A stretch of DNA of 64,000 bases from Campylobacter sp. MIT 99-7217 (GCF_006864365.1 NZ_QHLJ01000002.1:1-64000); one strand, 5' to 3'. Shown: positions 8,727 to 18,324, numbered from the stretch's first letter. Numbers and translations: made by a program. The notes: generated by a model not told the origin, from the sequence alone.

Positions 8727-9758
8727 TTGAAAAAAACCGCCCTAATCACAGGCTTTACAGGTCAAGTTGGCTCTCAAATGGCTGATTTTTTACTTGAAAA
8801 TACGGACTTTGAAATTATAGGCATGATGCGTTGGCAAGAAAGTATGGAAAATATCTATCATCTAAATGAGCGTATCAACAAAAAGGATAGAATTAGCGTA
8901 TTTTACGCAGATTTAAACGATTATTCAAGCTTACAAAAGCTTTTTGAGAGCAAAAGACCTGATTTTATCTTTCATTTAGCTGCCCAATCTTTTCCCAAAA
9001 CTTCCTTTGATATCCCCCTTGAAACACTGCAAACAAATATCATCGGCACAGCAAATTTGCTGGAAAACATAAGGGCTTTAAAGGATAAAGACGGATACGA
9101 TCCTACCGTTCATATTTGTTCTTCTAGCGAGGTTTATGGCAGAGCCAAAAAAGGCATTCGCCTTGATGAAAATACCCCATTTCACGGCGCAAGTCCTTAT
9201 AGTATCAGCAAGATAGGCACGGATTATTTGGGGCGTTTTTATGGCGAGGCTTATAAGATCCGCACCTTTGTTACCAGAATGGGCACTCACAGCGGACCAA
9301 GAAGAAGCGATGTTTTCTTTGAAAGCACGGTCGCAAAGCAAATCGCTTTGATCGAGGCAGGACTTCAAGAACCCATCATCAAGGTAGGAAATTTAGAAAG
9401 CACACGCACCTTTCAAGATGTACGCGACGCTGTTAGGGCTTACTATCTTTTAAGCCTTGAAAGCCAAAAGGGCAAAGTTCCTTGCGGCGAGGCTTTTAAC
9501 ATAGCAGGTGAAGAAGCCTTTAAACTGCCTGAAGTTATAGAAATTTTACTTAGCTTTAGCACGCGAAAAGATATCAAGGTGCAAACAGATAAAGAGCGTT
9601 TGCGTCCTATTGATGCGGATTATCAAATGTTTGATAATACCAAGATAAGAAGTTTTATCGACTGGAAGCCTTTAATCCCTGCTAAAAAGATGTTTGAAGA
9701 CTTGCTTAATCACTGGAGAAAAGAAATTTCTCTTGGCAAAATTCCATTAGATAGGTAA
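8727..9758 (+). CDS. dmhA: GDP-D-glycero-D-manno-heptose 4,6-dehydratase (GDP-mannose 4,6-dehydratase family)
   Basis: A 343-residue extended short-chain dehydrogenase. The NAD(P)-binding TGFTGQVGS is at 8-16, the active-site string SSSEVYG includes the Ser and Glu used for dehydration, and SPYSISK supplies Tyr-x3-Lys. Retention of the Glu argues for a true 4,6-dehydratase rather than the C4-dehydrogenase variant found in some C. jejuni capsule loci. The adjacent hddA-gmhA2-hddC genes make GDP-D-glycero-D-manno-heptose, its expected substrate; GDP-mannose is the alternative. The start is TTG with AAGGA at 8716-8720. From here to 12041 the DNA looks less AT-rich than the glycosyltransferase part of the locus. 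Confidence 0.82.
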   Translation: MKKTALITGFTGQVGSQMADFLLENTDFEIIGMMRWQESMENIYHLNERINKKDRISVFYADLNDYSSLQKLFESKRPDFIFHLAAQSFPKTSFDIPLETLQTNIIGTANLLENIRALKDKDGYDPTVHICSSSEVYGRAKKGIRLDENTPFHGASPYSISKIGTDYLGRFYGEAYKIRTFVTRMGTHSGPRRSDVFFESTVAKQIALIEAGLQEPIIKVGNLESTRTFQDVRDAVRAYYLLSLESQKGKVPCGEAFNIAGEEAFKLPEVIEILLSFSTRKDIKVQTDKERLRPIDADYQMFDNTKIRSFIDWKPLIPAKKMFEDLLNHWRKEISLGKIPLDR

Positions 9759-9763
9759 AAATC

Positions 9764-10783
9764 ATGACTTTAATTCGCTCTCAAACCCCTTTAAGACTTG
9801 GTTTAGCAGGTGGTGGAACTGATATAAATTTATACTGTGATACCTACACGGGCTATGTTTTAAATGCGACGATTTCTATGTATATTCACTGCACGCTGAT
9901 AGCTAAGGATAATGGAAAGATTATTTTTTACTCCCCTGATACTAATGCTAAGACAAGCTATAAAAGCTCCTTGCATTTAGAGCTTGACGGAAAAATGGAC
10001 ATTTACAAAAGCATTTATAACCGCTTGGTAAAGGACTTCATCAAAAAGCCCTTAAGCTTTGAGCTTTACACCTACTCAGACGCTCCAAGTGGCAGTGGGC
10101 TTGGAGGAAGCTCTACCTTGGTGGTGGGCATCATTAAAGCCTTTGTGGAGTGGCTTAACTTACCCCTTGGAGAATACGACATCGCAAGGCTTGCTTATGA
10201 GATAGAAAGGGAGGATTTAGGCATAGTTGGAGGCGCGCAAGATCAATACGCCGCAACCTTCGGAGGCTTTAATTTTATAGAATTTTACGCAGATAAAAGA
10301 GTTATTGTAAATCCCCTTCGCATTAAAAACTGGATCATGAGTGAGCTTGAAGAGCAAATCGTGCTTTATTTTACCAATATCACACGCGAGGCAAAGGACA
10401 TTGAAGAGCATAAAAAAGGAAAGCTAGGAGATACAAAGTCCCTTGAAGCCATGCACGCCATAAAAGAGGATGCAAGCCATATGAAAGAAGCCTTGTTAAA
10501 AGGGGATTTTAAAAGCATTGCTAAAATTTTAGGCAGATCTTGGCAGAGCAAAAAGATCATTTCTGAAATCGTAAGCAATGATGAGCTTGATAGAATTTAT
10601 AACTTAGCCATGTTAAACGGTGCTTACAGTGGCAAGACAAGTGGGGCTGGGGCTGGTGGCTTTATGTTTTTTATGGTTGATCCTACTAAAAAATATGATT
10701 TGATCAAGCTTTTAAACAAGGAGCAAGGTTATGTGGCTAAATTTAATTTCACCAAAGAAGGAAGTAAATCATGGAAGCTTTAA
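9764..10783 (+). CDS. hddA: D-glycero-D-manno-heptose 7-phosphate kinase
   Basis: A 339-residue GHMP-family kinase. GLAGGGTD near residue 15 and the phosphate-binding loop PSGSGLGGSST near 110 are present, and GKTSGAGAGGF closes the C-terminal motif. The enzyme phosphorylates C1 of D-glycero-D-manno-heptose 7-phosphate to the 1,7-bisphosphate in the GDP-heptose route. It starts 5 bp after dmhA and overlaps gmhA2 by 13 bp, so the three heptose genes are translationally linked. The 7-phosphate phosphatase (GmhB) needed next is not in this window; in C. jejuni it is shared with LOS heptose synthesis. Confidence 0.92.
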   Translation: MTLIRSQTPLRLGLAGGGTDINLYCDTYTGYVLNATISMYIHCTLIAKDNGKIIFYSPDTNAKTSYKSSLHLELDGKMDIYKSIYNRLVKDFIKKPLSFELYTYSDAPSGSGLGGSSTLVVGIIKAFVEWLNLPLGEYDIARLAYEIEREDLGIVGGAQDQYAATFGGFNFIEFYADKRVIVNPLRIKNWIMSELEEQIVLYFTNITREAKDIEEHKKGKLGDTKSLEAMHAIKEDASHMKEALLKGDFKSIAKILGRSWQSKKIISEIVSNDELDRIYNLAMLNGAYSGKTSGAGAGGFMFFMVDPTKKYDLIKLLNKEQGYVAKFNFTKEGSKSWKL

Positions 10784-11364
10784 ACACCTATATCAAAGAG
10801 CATTTCTCAAAATCAATCAGCGTCAAAGAACAAATTTTAAAAGATGAAAGCCTTATAAAACTCATCAAAGAAGTAGCCTTAAAAGGCGTTGAGCTGTATA
10901 AAAAAGGAGGCAAGATCTTGCTTGCTGGAAACGGAGGAAGTGCAGCTGATGCACAGCACATCGCAGGAGAGCTTGTAAGTAGGTTTTATTTTGATCGAGA
11001 TGGCTTAGCAAGCATAGCACTTACCACAGATACAAGCATATTAACAGCCATTGGCAATGACTATGGCTATGAAAGGCTTTTTTCAAGACAGCTTGAAGCA
11101 AACGGCGTTTTAGGCGACATGTTCATAGGAATTTCTACAAGTGGAAATAGCAAAAACATACTTGAAGCACTCAAAAGCTGCAAAGAAAAAGGCATTTTAA
11201 GCGTTGGGCTAACAGGCATGAGCGGAGGAGCTATGCAAGGGCTTTGTGATTATTGTATCAAAGTGCCATCAAATGAAACCCCACGCATACAAGAAGCGCA
11301 TATTTTAATAGGACATATCATCTGTGCCATCATCGAAGAAAGCCTTTTTGGCAAGGGCTTTTAA
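10771..11364 (+). CDS. gmhA2: Sedoheptulose 7-phosphate isomerase (capsule copy)
   Basis: A 197-residue SIS-domain protein with AGNGGSAADAQHIAGE near 50, the STSGNSKN phosphosugar loop near 120 and the C-terminal EAHILIGH helix with active-site residues. It converts sedoheptulose 7-phosphate to D-glycero-D-manno-heptose 7-phosphate, the first committed step of GDP-heptose synthesis. It overlaps hddA by 13 bp and hddC by 1 bp (TAATG). Campylobacter usually has a second gmhA for ADP-heptose of the LOS core; the placement among capsule genes assigns this copy to the GDP branch. Confidence 0.92.
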   Translation: MEALNTYIKEHFSKSISVKEQILKDESLIKLIKEVALKGVELYKKGGKILLAGNGGSAADAQHIAGELVSRFYFDRDGLASIALTTDTSILTAIGNDYGYERLFSRQLEANGVLGDMFIGISTSGNSKNILEALKSCKEKGILSVGLTGMSGGAMQGLCDYCIKVPSNETPRIQEAHILIGHIICAIIEESLFGKGF

Positions 11365-12041
11365 TGGAGGCTATTTTACTTTGCGGAGGGCTTGGCACGA
11401 GGCTTAAAAGCGTGGTTAAAGACCTGCCAAAGCCTATGGCTAACATAAATGGCAAGCCTTTTTTGCAAATTTTACTTGAGTTTTTACAAAAGCAAGGCTT
11501 TAAGCAAGTGATCCTCGCCGTAGCTTATAAATTTGAGCTTATACAGGATTTTTTTGCAAATGATTTCAAGGGCATGAAGCTCATTTACAGCATAGAAAAA
11601 AGCCCCTTAGGAACAGGTGGGGGACTAAGACAGGCTTTAAGCTATGCTAGCCAAAAAGAAGTTTTTGTGCTTAATGGGGATAGCTTTTTTGATATCAATT
11701 TAAAGGCTTTAAGCTTAGAAGGACAAAGTAAGATTATCCTAGCCTTAAAAAGGATGAAAGAATTTGACAGATACGGCGAAGTAAGGCTTACTGAGGCTGG
11801 TTTTATCAGCTCTTTTAGGGAGAAAGAATTTGTAAATGAGGGGCTTATTAATGCTGGGATTTATCTTTTAAAAAAAGATATTTTTGAGGGTTTTATCTTA
11901 AATGATAGCTTTTCTTTTGAGGATTTTTTGCAAGCTAATTTTAAGGCTTTAAAGGCAAAAGGCTTAGCCTTTGAGGGCTATTTTAAGGATATTGGAGTGC
12001 CTGAGGATTATGAGGAGTTTAAGAGGGATTTTAAAGGCTAA
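11364..12041 (+). CDS. hddC: D-glycero-D-manno-heptose 1-phosphate guanylyltransferase
   Basis: A 225-residue nucleotidyltransferase. The N-terminal LCGGLGTRLKS...LPKP is the NTP and metal-binding signature, and NGDSFFD near 106 gives the second metal-binding Asp. It makes GDP-D-glycero-D-manno-heptose from heptose 1-phosphate and GTP, supplying the dehydratase encoded by dmhA. It is the last gene of the capsule locus in this window; the next gene, serC, is a housekeeping gene on the other strand. No kps export gene appears on this side. Confidence 0.92.
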   Translation: MEAILLCGGLGTRLKSVVKDLPKPMANINGKPFLQILLEFLQKQGFKQVILAVAYKFELIQDFFANDFKGMKLIYSIEKSPLGTGGGLRQALSYASQKEVFVLNGDSFFDINLKALSLEGQSKIILALKRMKEFDRYGEVRLTEAGFISSFREKEFVNEGLINAGIYLLKKDIFEGFILNDSFSFEDFLQANFKALKAKGLAFEGYFKDIGVPEDYEEFKRDFKG

Positions 12042-12160
12042 TCAACTCATGATATTTTCTTGCCACCTGGTATGAATTCACAATTTTTAATAAATACCAT
12101 TTATATTACATTTTCTTTTTCAATATCCATAGTTCTTAAAAATCGATAAACAAAGATATA

Positions 12161-12188
12161 AAAATCTAAAAAACTCTTTAGGTTTTTT
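12161..12188. terminator. Possible AT-rich convergent terminator between hddC and serC
   Basis: In the 191-base gap between convergent genes an AAAAAAC/GTTTTTT inverted repeat (12168-12174 with 12182-12188) surrounds a 7-base loop, with a competing CTAAA/TTTAG pairing. T runs on both strands would allow bidirectional use. GC content of the stem is low, so this is weak. The rest of the gap shows no clear feature. Confidence 0.35.
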
Positions 12189-12232
12189 CAGCTATTTACA
12201 CTCTTAAATTCACATTTTGCTTATTTAAAAAC

Positions 12233-13309
12233 TCAAGAATATTTCTTTTGAAAATCTTTCATAAATTCACAAAGAGTTTGCACCTGCTCTAAACTAATGG
12301 CATTATAAATGCTTGCACGAATTCCTCCTAAAAGGCGGTGTCCTTTAAGCCCTATCATGCCAACTTCTTCTGCTTCTTTAACAAAAACAGGCTCAAGATC
12401 AGCGTTCTTAGCCACATTAAAACTTACATTCATAAGCGAGCGAGAGCCTTCTTTGGCATGAGCTTTGTAAAAACCGCCACTTTGATCAATGCACTCATAA
12501 AGCGTTTTTGCTTTTTGCTCATTTTTAGCATTAATCGCTTCAAGTCCTCCTTGATCCAAAAGCCATTGCATTTCAAGTGCAAACATATAAATAGCAAAGG
12601 TTGGTGGGGTATTAAAAAGCGAGTCATTTTCACTATGAACGGCGTATTTTAGCATGCTTGGGATATTTTTTGTCTTACTTCTTTCAAGCATATCCTTACG
12701 CATAAAAACACAGGAAAGCCCTGAAATTCCAGCATTTTTTTGCACTCCACCATAAAATACAGCAATATTACTAAAATCAACTTTTTTTGAGAAAAAATCA
12801 CTCGAAGCATCGACGATCAAAGGAGCTTTTGTCTTTGGATAGCTAGGATACTGCGTGCCATAAATGGTGTTGTTTGAGCAAATATAAGCATAATCAGCGT
12901 TGTCGCTAAATTCCACGCTTGGAATATGATCAAATTTATCCTCCTCGCTGCTTGCGACAACCTTTACATTTGCGCCTAAAATTTGTGCTTCCTTGATAGC
13001 CTTTTTTGTCCAAACCCCTGTATTTGCATACTCGCAAACTCCATCTAAGCTTAAATTCATTGGGATCATCGCAAACTGCAAGCTTGCTCCACCTTGCAAA
13101 AAAAGCACTTCATAATCATCATTCAAGCCATAAAGCTTTTTAGCATTATTCATCGCACCAAAATGCACTTCTTCAAAAATCTTCGTGCGGTGTGAAATTT
13201 CCATTATCGAAAAGCCCTTATTTTGGTAGTTTAAAAGCTCATCTTGTGCCTTTTGCAAAAGCTCTAAAGGCAGGGTTGAAGGACCGGCGCTGAAATTAAT
13301 TTTTCTCAT
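12233..13309 (-). CDS. serC: Phosphoserine aminotransferase
   Basis: A 358-residue class V PLP aminotransferase beginning [11 protein letters not shown], the diagnostic SerC N-terminus. YGGVQKNAG contains the PLP-binding lysine (near 191), and [10 protein letters not shown] near the C-terminus binds substrate phosphate. It converts 3-phosphohydroxypyruvate to phosphoserine and also serves pyridoxine synthesis in many bacteria. Start is supported by AAGG 8-9 bases upstream. It lies 10 bp after xseA, forming an ubiE-xseA-serC operon on the minus strand. Confidence 0.95.
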   Translation of the reverse strand: MRKINFSAGPSTLPLELLQKAQDELLNYQNKGFSIMEISHRTKIFEEVHFGAMNNAKKLYGLNDDYEVLFLQGGASLQFAMIPMNLSLDGVCEYANTGVWTKKAIKEAQILGANVKVVASSEEDKFDHIPSVEFSDNADYAYICSNNTIYGTQYPSYPKTKAPLIVDASSDFFSKKVDFSNIAVFYGGVQKNAGISGLSCVFMRKDMLERSKTKNIPSMLKYAVHSENDSLFNTPPTFAIYMFALEMQWLLDQGGLEAINAKNEQKAKTLYECIDQSGGFYKAHAKEGSRSLMNVSFNVAKNADLEPVFVKEAEEVGMIGLKGHRLLGGIRASIYNAISLEQVQTLCEFMKDFQKKYS

Positions 13310-13319
13310 TTATTTTTCC

Positions 13320-14483
13320 TTATATGATTTGTGCTTCTTTGCTTAAATCTTGAGAGCTTAAAACAACCTTATCTCCACTTTTAAGCTCGTTTAGCCTCGT
13401 TATTTTACCATTTTTTTGTATAGAAACTAAATTTTTGCTTCGTTTAAAAAAATTTTCGTGCTGAAAAAAGGCATTTTGTAAATTTATAAGCTTTAATTCT
13501 TCAAGATTTAAGCGGTTTTTCATAGCATTTTGAAAGCTTTTTAAAAGCTCTTTGTTTTGTTTTAAATTCTGCTCTATTTTTAAAGGCAAGGACTGCATTT
13601 TAAAGATTTTTTCCAAATTAAACAGCTCGTTTTTTAAACTCGTCATTTTGGCTTCACAAAGCGTTTTTAGCTTATCTTGCAAAAGATCTAAATTCTGCTC
13701 CAAAGAAAAACGCGAGAAAAAACAAAGATCAATAGCAGCACTTGGCGTAGGCGCTCTAAAATCCGCCACAAAATCGCTAATCACATAATCAATCTCATGT
13801 CCAATAGCCGAGATTATCGGCGTTTTAGCTGAAAAAATAGCCCTTGCTAAGTCCTCATCATTAAAACAAAACAAATCCTCCCTGCTCCCACCGCCTCGTG
13901 CGATGATGATGAGATCAAGCCCTGCTTCATCAGCTTTTTTAAGGGCTTTGATCAAAGAAGCTGGTGCTGTATTTCCTTGCGTAAGTGCGTTAAAAACAAA
14001 AAATTTAGCCAAAAAATACTCTTTTTGCGTGATGAGTTTTAACATATCTTGCAAGGCTGCCGAAGTGCTTGAAGTGATGATACCTACTTTTTTTGGAAAC
14101 TTTGGCAAGGGCTTTTTAAATTTGTCATCAAAAAGCCCTTCGCCCTCAAGCTTAGCTTTAAGGGCTAAAAAGCGTGCCTCAAGATCTCCAAAGCCTGATT
14201 TGCTCATACTTGTAGCGATAAATTGATAACGCCCACTTTGTTCATAAAGGCTTACAAAACCGCGTAAATTTAGGCTATCGCCAATGCTTGGCTTAAAATT
14301 GAGTTTAGAATTTGCACCCTTAAACATGGCACAAGCTATGCTTGATTTTTCATCTTTAAGCTCGAAATACCAATGTCCTGAGCTATGAAGCGTGATCTTT
14401 GAAATTTCTCCACTTAATTCAATATCACTTAAATGTGCTTCCAAAAGGCTTTTAGCCTTTAAATTAAGCTCGCTAACTTTCAA
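13320..14483 (-). CDS. xseA: Exodeoxyribonuclease VII large subunit
   Basis: A 387-residue XseA homologue. The N-terminal OB-fold (SGEISKITLHSSGHWYFELKD, ~22-42) is followed by the nuclease region with VGIITSSTSAALQDM, the IIIARGGGSREDL catalytic-region string and SAIGHEIDYVISDFVADFRAPTPSAA. The helical C-terminal part mediates assembly with the small subunit XseB, which is not in this window. It degrades single-stranded DNA in repair. The protein is shorter than the ~450 residues of E. coli, with a reduced C-terminal helical region. It overlaps ubiE by 4 bp. Confidence 0.95.
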   Translation of the reverse strand: MKVSELNLKAKSLLEAHLSDIELSGEISKITLHSSGHWYFELKDEKSSIACAMFKGANSKLNFKPSIGDSLNLRGFVSLYEQSGRYQFIATSMSKSGFGDLEARFLALKAKLEGEGLFDDKFKKPLPKFPKKVGIITSSTSAALQDMLKLITQKEYFLAKFFVFNALTQGNTAPASLIKALKKADEAGLDLIIIARGGGSREDLFCFNDEDLARAIFSAKTPIISAIGHEIDYVISDFVADFRAPTPSAAIDLCFFSRFSLEQNLDLLQDKLKTLCEAKMTSLKNELFNLEKIFKMQSLPLKIEQNLKQNKELLKSFQNAMKNRLNLEELKLINLQNAFFQHENFFKRSKNLVSIQKNGKITRLNELKSGDKVVLSSQDLSKEAQII

Positions 14484-15193
14484 CGCTTTTTAGCCACAAA
14501 CATAGAACTGATGCCAAAACTAAAGCTATCATAAAAAACGATATCAAAGCCAGCTTCATCGAGTTCTTTAATGAAGTCATCTTTAGTGATAAAAGCCTCA
14601 ATAGAACTTGGTAAATACTCATAAGCAGCTTTGTTTTTGCTTATGAAGCCCCCTATTTTTGGCAAGATAGTATGAAGATAAAAATTGCTCAATGATCTTA
14701 AAATGCCCTTATCACTTGGCTTTGTAAATTCAAGCACAAGCAAAATGCCATCTTTTCTTAAAACCCTTGCAAATTCCTGCCAAGCCCTTTTTCGCTCAAG
14801 AACATTACGAATACCATAACTTATACTCAAAATATCCATTTGCCTATCATCAAAGGGAAGCTTGGTAGCACTTGCTTTGATAAACTTGGCATTTTCTATC
14901 TTTTTTTGAGCAAGTTCAAGCATTTTTTCACTCGGATCAACACCTATAATTGTTTGAATTTTTTGACCCAGCTGCCTTGCTTTATCCTGCCAAGTGAGTA
15001 TCAAATCCCCTGTCCCACAAGCAATATCTGCGATTTGAAGCTCTAAATTCTTATCCTCAAAACAAGCTAAAGCTTTTTGGCAACCCTTTTTACGCCATTT
15101 TATATCTATACCAAAGCTTAAAATTCGATTTGCTTTATCATAAGTAGGAGCTATATCATCAAACATCTTGATGATTTTTTCTTGTTCTTGCAT
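14480..15193 (-). CDS. ubiE: Quinone-biosynthesis C-methyltransferase UbiE/MenG
   Basis: A 237-residue class I methyltransferase. FDDIAPTYDKANRILSFGID is the family-specific N-terminus, IADIACGTGDLIL the SAM-binding motif I near 55, and ISYGIRNV the characteristic mid-protein motif. It methylates demethylmenaquinone in the membrane-bound quinone pathway. Campylobacter uses menaquinone and methylmenaquinone as respiratory quinones, so menaquinone is the expected product. It is the first gene of the ubiE-xseA-serC run. Confidence 0.93.
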   Translation of the reverse strand: MQEQEKIIKMFDDIAPTYDKANRILSFGIDIKWRKKGCQKALACFEDKNLELQIADIACGTGDLILTWQDKARQLGQKIQTIIGVDPSEKMLELAQKKIENAKFIKASATKLPFDDRQMDILSISYGIRNVLERKRAWQEFARVLRKDGILLVLEFTKPSDKGILRSLSNFYLHTILPKIGGFISKNKAAYEYLPSSIEAFITKDDFIKELDEAGFDIVFYDSFSFGISSMFVAKKR

Positions 15194-15207
15194 ACGAGTT
15201 TATCCTT

Positions 15208-15257
15208 AAAAATTTAGGCTCATTGTAACAAATTTTTGTAACACAAACCTAAATTTT
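15208..15257 (-). terminator. Inverted repeat after perR, probable terminator
   Basis: AAAATTTAGG at 15209-15218 pairs perfectly with CCTAAATTTT at 15248-15257 around a 29-base loop. The loop holds two direct TTGTAACA copies (15223-15230 and 15236-15243). The stem is 10 bp and starts 8 bp past the perR stop; on the minus strand T-rich bases follow. It probably ends perR transcription before ubiE. The long loop is unusual for a simple terminator. Confidence 0.5.
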
Positions 15258-15264
15258 ATTAAGT

Positions 15265-15675
15265 CTATTTACACTTAGAACAACCATCAATATAAGCACA
15301 AATATTTAAATGATCAACAAAATTACCCACTTTTTTTTCAAGAGTTTCATTAAATGCTGATAAATTTACATCTTTAAAACTCAAATCACTAATATGTCCG
15401 CATTTAGAACATATCACATGGATATGAGGCTCTTCGTAAATATCATAGTAGGTTTTTTGATTTGGCACATTAACTTCAACGACAAGCCCTTGTTCTTGAA
15501 GTGTGTTTAAATTTTTATAAACAGTTGCTAAAGAAATGGAAGGATATTCTTTTTTAATATCTGCATAAAGCTCGTCTATATTTGGATGTTCATGACGCTT
15601 TAAAATTTTAAGCACACAAAGTCTTTGAGGAGTCGCTTTTAAATCATGCTCTTTAAGTAAATCAATAAGTTCCAT
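15265..15675 (-). CDS. perR: Peroxide-stress regulator PerR (Fur family)
   Basis: A 136-residue Fur-family repressor. The winged-helix N-terminus has KATPQRLCVLKIL and a recognition helix SLATVYKNLNTL. The regulatory metal site lies around HIHVICSKCGHI, and two structural-zinc CxxC pairs are present (CSKC near 95 and CSKC at the C-terminus). Length and the neighbouring ubiE-xseA-serC block match C. jejuni PerR (136 residues) rather than Fur (~157). It represses peroxide-defence genes such as katA and ahpC with iron and is relieved by oxidation. It stands alone with its own promoter region. Confidence 0.88.
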   Translation of the reverse strand: MELIDLLKEHDLKATPQRLCVLKILKRHEHPNIDELYADIKKEYPSISLATVYKNLNTLQEQGLVVEVNVPNQKTYYDIYEEPHIHVICSKCGHISDLSFKDVNLSAFNETLEKKVGNFVDHLNICAYIDGCSKCK

Positions 15676-15793
15676 AAATTTAACCTTTTTTATCTTAATA
15701 GCTTTTTTGTAATGATATATTAAAAAAGTTTAAAAAAAGTTTATACTATCTAATATTTTTTATCATTTAAGAAAAATAATTTCTAAAATAAGA
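15676..15793 (-). promoter_or_regulatory. perR promoter region with a possible PerR/Fur-like operator
   Basis: A 118-base AT-rich gap lies between hydA2 and perR, both on the minus strand. An imperfect palindrome TAATGATATATTA at 15710-15722 lies ~35 bases before the perR start and overlaps a plausible -10 sequence. Autoregulation by PerR would be expected, but the palindrome is short and the background AT-rich. Confidence 0.35.
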
Positions 15794-17470
15794 CTAATTT
15801 TTTTGCAAATGCTTTGAAAAACTTTCCTGTAAAAAACCCGTGTTTAAAGACTTATCGATATTTAAAACGATAGTTTTATTTTCTTTTTTGCTCATAAAAC
15901 TAAGTATTTGGCTTAGATTTTGAATCAAAGCATAAACCAAAGAAAAAGCCAAGGCTTCTAAATCAAGTCCCCCGCAAAGATAAATCAAAGGCATACGCAA
16001 GGATTTGCTTACATCAAGCTTTGCTCCTTGTTCATTTAAAGAAAGCTTTATATCAAAAGGACTTGAGTGTTTGTATTTATAGCTTGCAGCCAAATTTAAA
16101 AACTCTACCTTATCCTTTAAAAACTCTCCTTTTGCCAAAATATAAACAAGCTCGAAAAGCTTTGTCATATCAGTGCTTATAACCTGTTTTTCATCAAAAT
16201 TTTCTTGTATAAAGGCATAATTTTGGGGAAAATCTTTTTGATAATTTTCCACTAAACTTGCTCCAATTTTATTTTTAGCCAGATTTTGCAAAATAAGCTT
16301 GAGATTACTTTCAAATTCAAAACTTAAGAAATTTTGAATAAGCTCTCCGTCTTTTTTATAAAGAATTTGAGTTTGAGGCGTGAAATTTAAAACAATATTT
16401 TCATCTTTAAAATTTTTATTCAAGCTTTGAAAATCTTGCTCTAAATTTGGCAAAAAGGACTTAAAATCTTGCTTAAAAGAAAAATCCATATAAGCAAAAG
16501 CATTTCTCATAGGTTCTTCATAATTTCCAAAATCGTCCCAAAAATTTGGCTCACTACAAGCCATGCAACCATGTCCAGCAGCCACAGGCCAAGAAGTTTT
16601 AGCATTAAATTTTACCTTAGGGCAGTTATTGTAAGTATAAGGACCCTTACAACCTATCTTAAACAAGCAAGCCCCTGTTTTTGCTAACTCATCATCAAAG
16701 CGGTTTGCAAAAATTCCAGCTTCAAATTTAGCCTTTCTTTCGCACATATCATGTAAGCATTTTCCATAAGCCCATTTTGGACGATTTTTTTCATCTAAAT
16801 TTGGAGCTATTCCAAAAATCGCATAAAAAATAAGATTTGCGACTATATTTATATCACTTGGAGGACAACCCGGCACATTAATAACTTTTTGCGTTAAAAC
16901 CTCGCTTATGCCACAAGTCTTTGAGATATTAGGACGCGCTGCTTGGATACCTCCATAAGAAGAGCAAGTTCCCATAGCAAAAATAGCCTTAGCATTTTGA
17001 GCTGCTCTTACTAAGCCCTCATAACCACTTTGTCCATGAGCTCCAATAGTCAAAAAATAAGTATCAATGGCAGCTACTCCACCCTCAACTGCTAAGATAT
17101 AATCCTCATCTAAGGTATTTTCTAAATTCTCTTCAGCCTGCCAACCATTAGCCGTCATAATGGTTTCATGATATTCTAAAGAAATAAAATCAAAAACTAA
17201 TTCGATAAAATCAGGCGCTAGAGTCCTAAACAAGCTCTCAGAACAACCTGTACATTCACAAAGGTGCATCCAAATGACCTTTTGTTTTGGAGCAAGCTCT
17301 AAAACCCTACTTGCTAGTGGGAGAAAATCACTTGGCAGGGCTAAAATCTTCAAAATATTTTGTAAATTTTCCACATTGATCGTTTTTGGCTCTTGTTTAG
17401 AAGAACTTTCAAGCTCTTGAATGCGTTTTTGAAGTATGATCTTTAGATCATCATTGCTCATATCTGCCAT
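15794..17470 (-). CDS. hydA2: Orphan NiFe-hydrogenase small-subunit-like protein HydA2
   Basis: A 558-residue protein whose residues ~60-345 match the iron-sulfur small subunit of NiFe hydrogenases. Cluster-ligand strings are all present: CECTGCSES, MGTCSSYGG, PGCPPSD, a HDxC string, CLFKIGCKGPYTYNNCP and GHGCMACSEPNFWD. It differs from a normal uptake-hydrogenase small subunit: no N-terminal twin-arginine signal, and a ~200-residue C-terminal extension replaces the membrane anchor. No large subunit lies next to it. It matches the HydA2 orphan I know from C. jejuni, also next to fabI. Redox function is likely; the partner is unknown. It starts 29 bp after fabI and may be cotranscribed with it. 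Confidence 0.88.
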   Translation of the reverse strand: MADMSNDDLKIILQKRIQELESSSKQEPKTINVENLQNILKILALPSDFLPLASRVLELAPKQKVIWMHLCECTGCSESLFRTLAPDFIELVFDFISLEYHETIMTANGWQAEENLENTLDEDYILAVEGGVAAIDTYFLTIGAHGQSGYEGLVRAAQNAKAIFAMGTCSSYGGIQAARPNISKTCGISEVLTQKVINVPGCPPSDINIVANLIFYAIFGIAPNLDEKNRPKWAYGKCLHDMCERKAKFEAGIFANRFDDELAKTGACLFKIGCKGPYTYNNCPKVKFNAKTSWPVAAGHGCMACSEPNFWDDFGNYEEPMRNAFAYMDFSFKQDFKSFLPNLEQDFQSLNKNFKDENIVLNFTPQTQILYKKDGELIQNFLSFEFESNLKLILQNLAKNKIGASLVENYQKDFPQNYAFIQENFDEKQVISTDMTKLFELVYILAKGEFLKDKVEFLNLAASYKYKHSSPFDIKLSLNEQGAKLDVSKSLRMPLIYLCGGLDLEALAFSLVYALIQNLSQILSFMSKKENKTIVLNIDKSLNTGFLQESFSKHLQKN

Positions 17471-17499
17471 TTTTTCTCCTATGTTTTTAATCTTCTTCC

Positions 17500-18324
<825 letters not shown>

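Noticed and set aside
13903-14226. Plus-strand open frame inside xseA
   Set aside because: It is antisense to a clear xseA and its Ser/Lys/Phe-rich translation has no recognisable domain, ribosome site or family; the same holds for antisense frames in serC, pgk, leuS, mfd and flgR.
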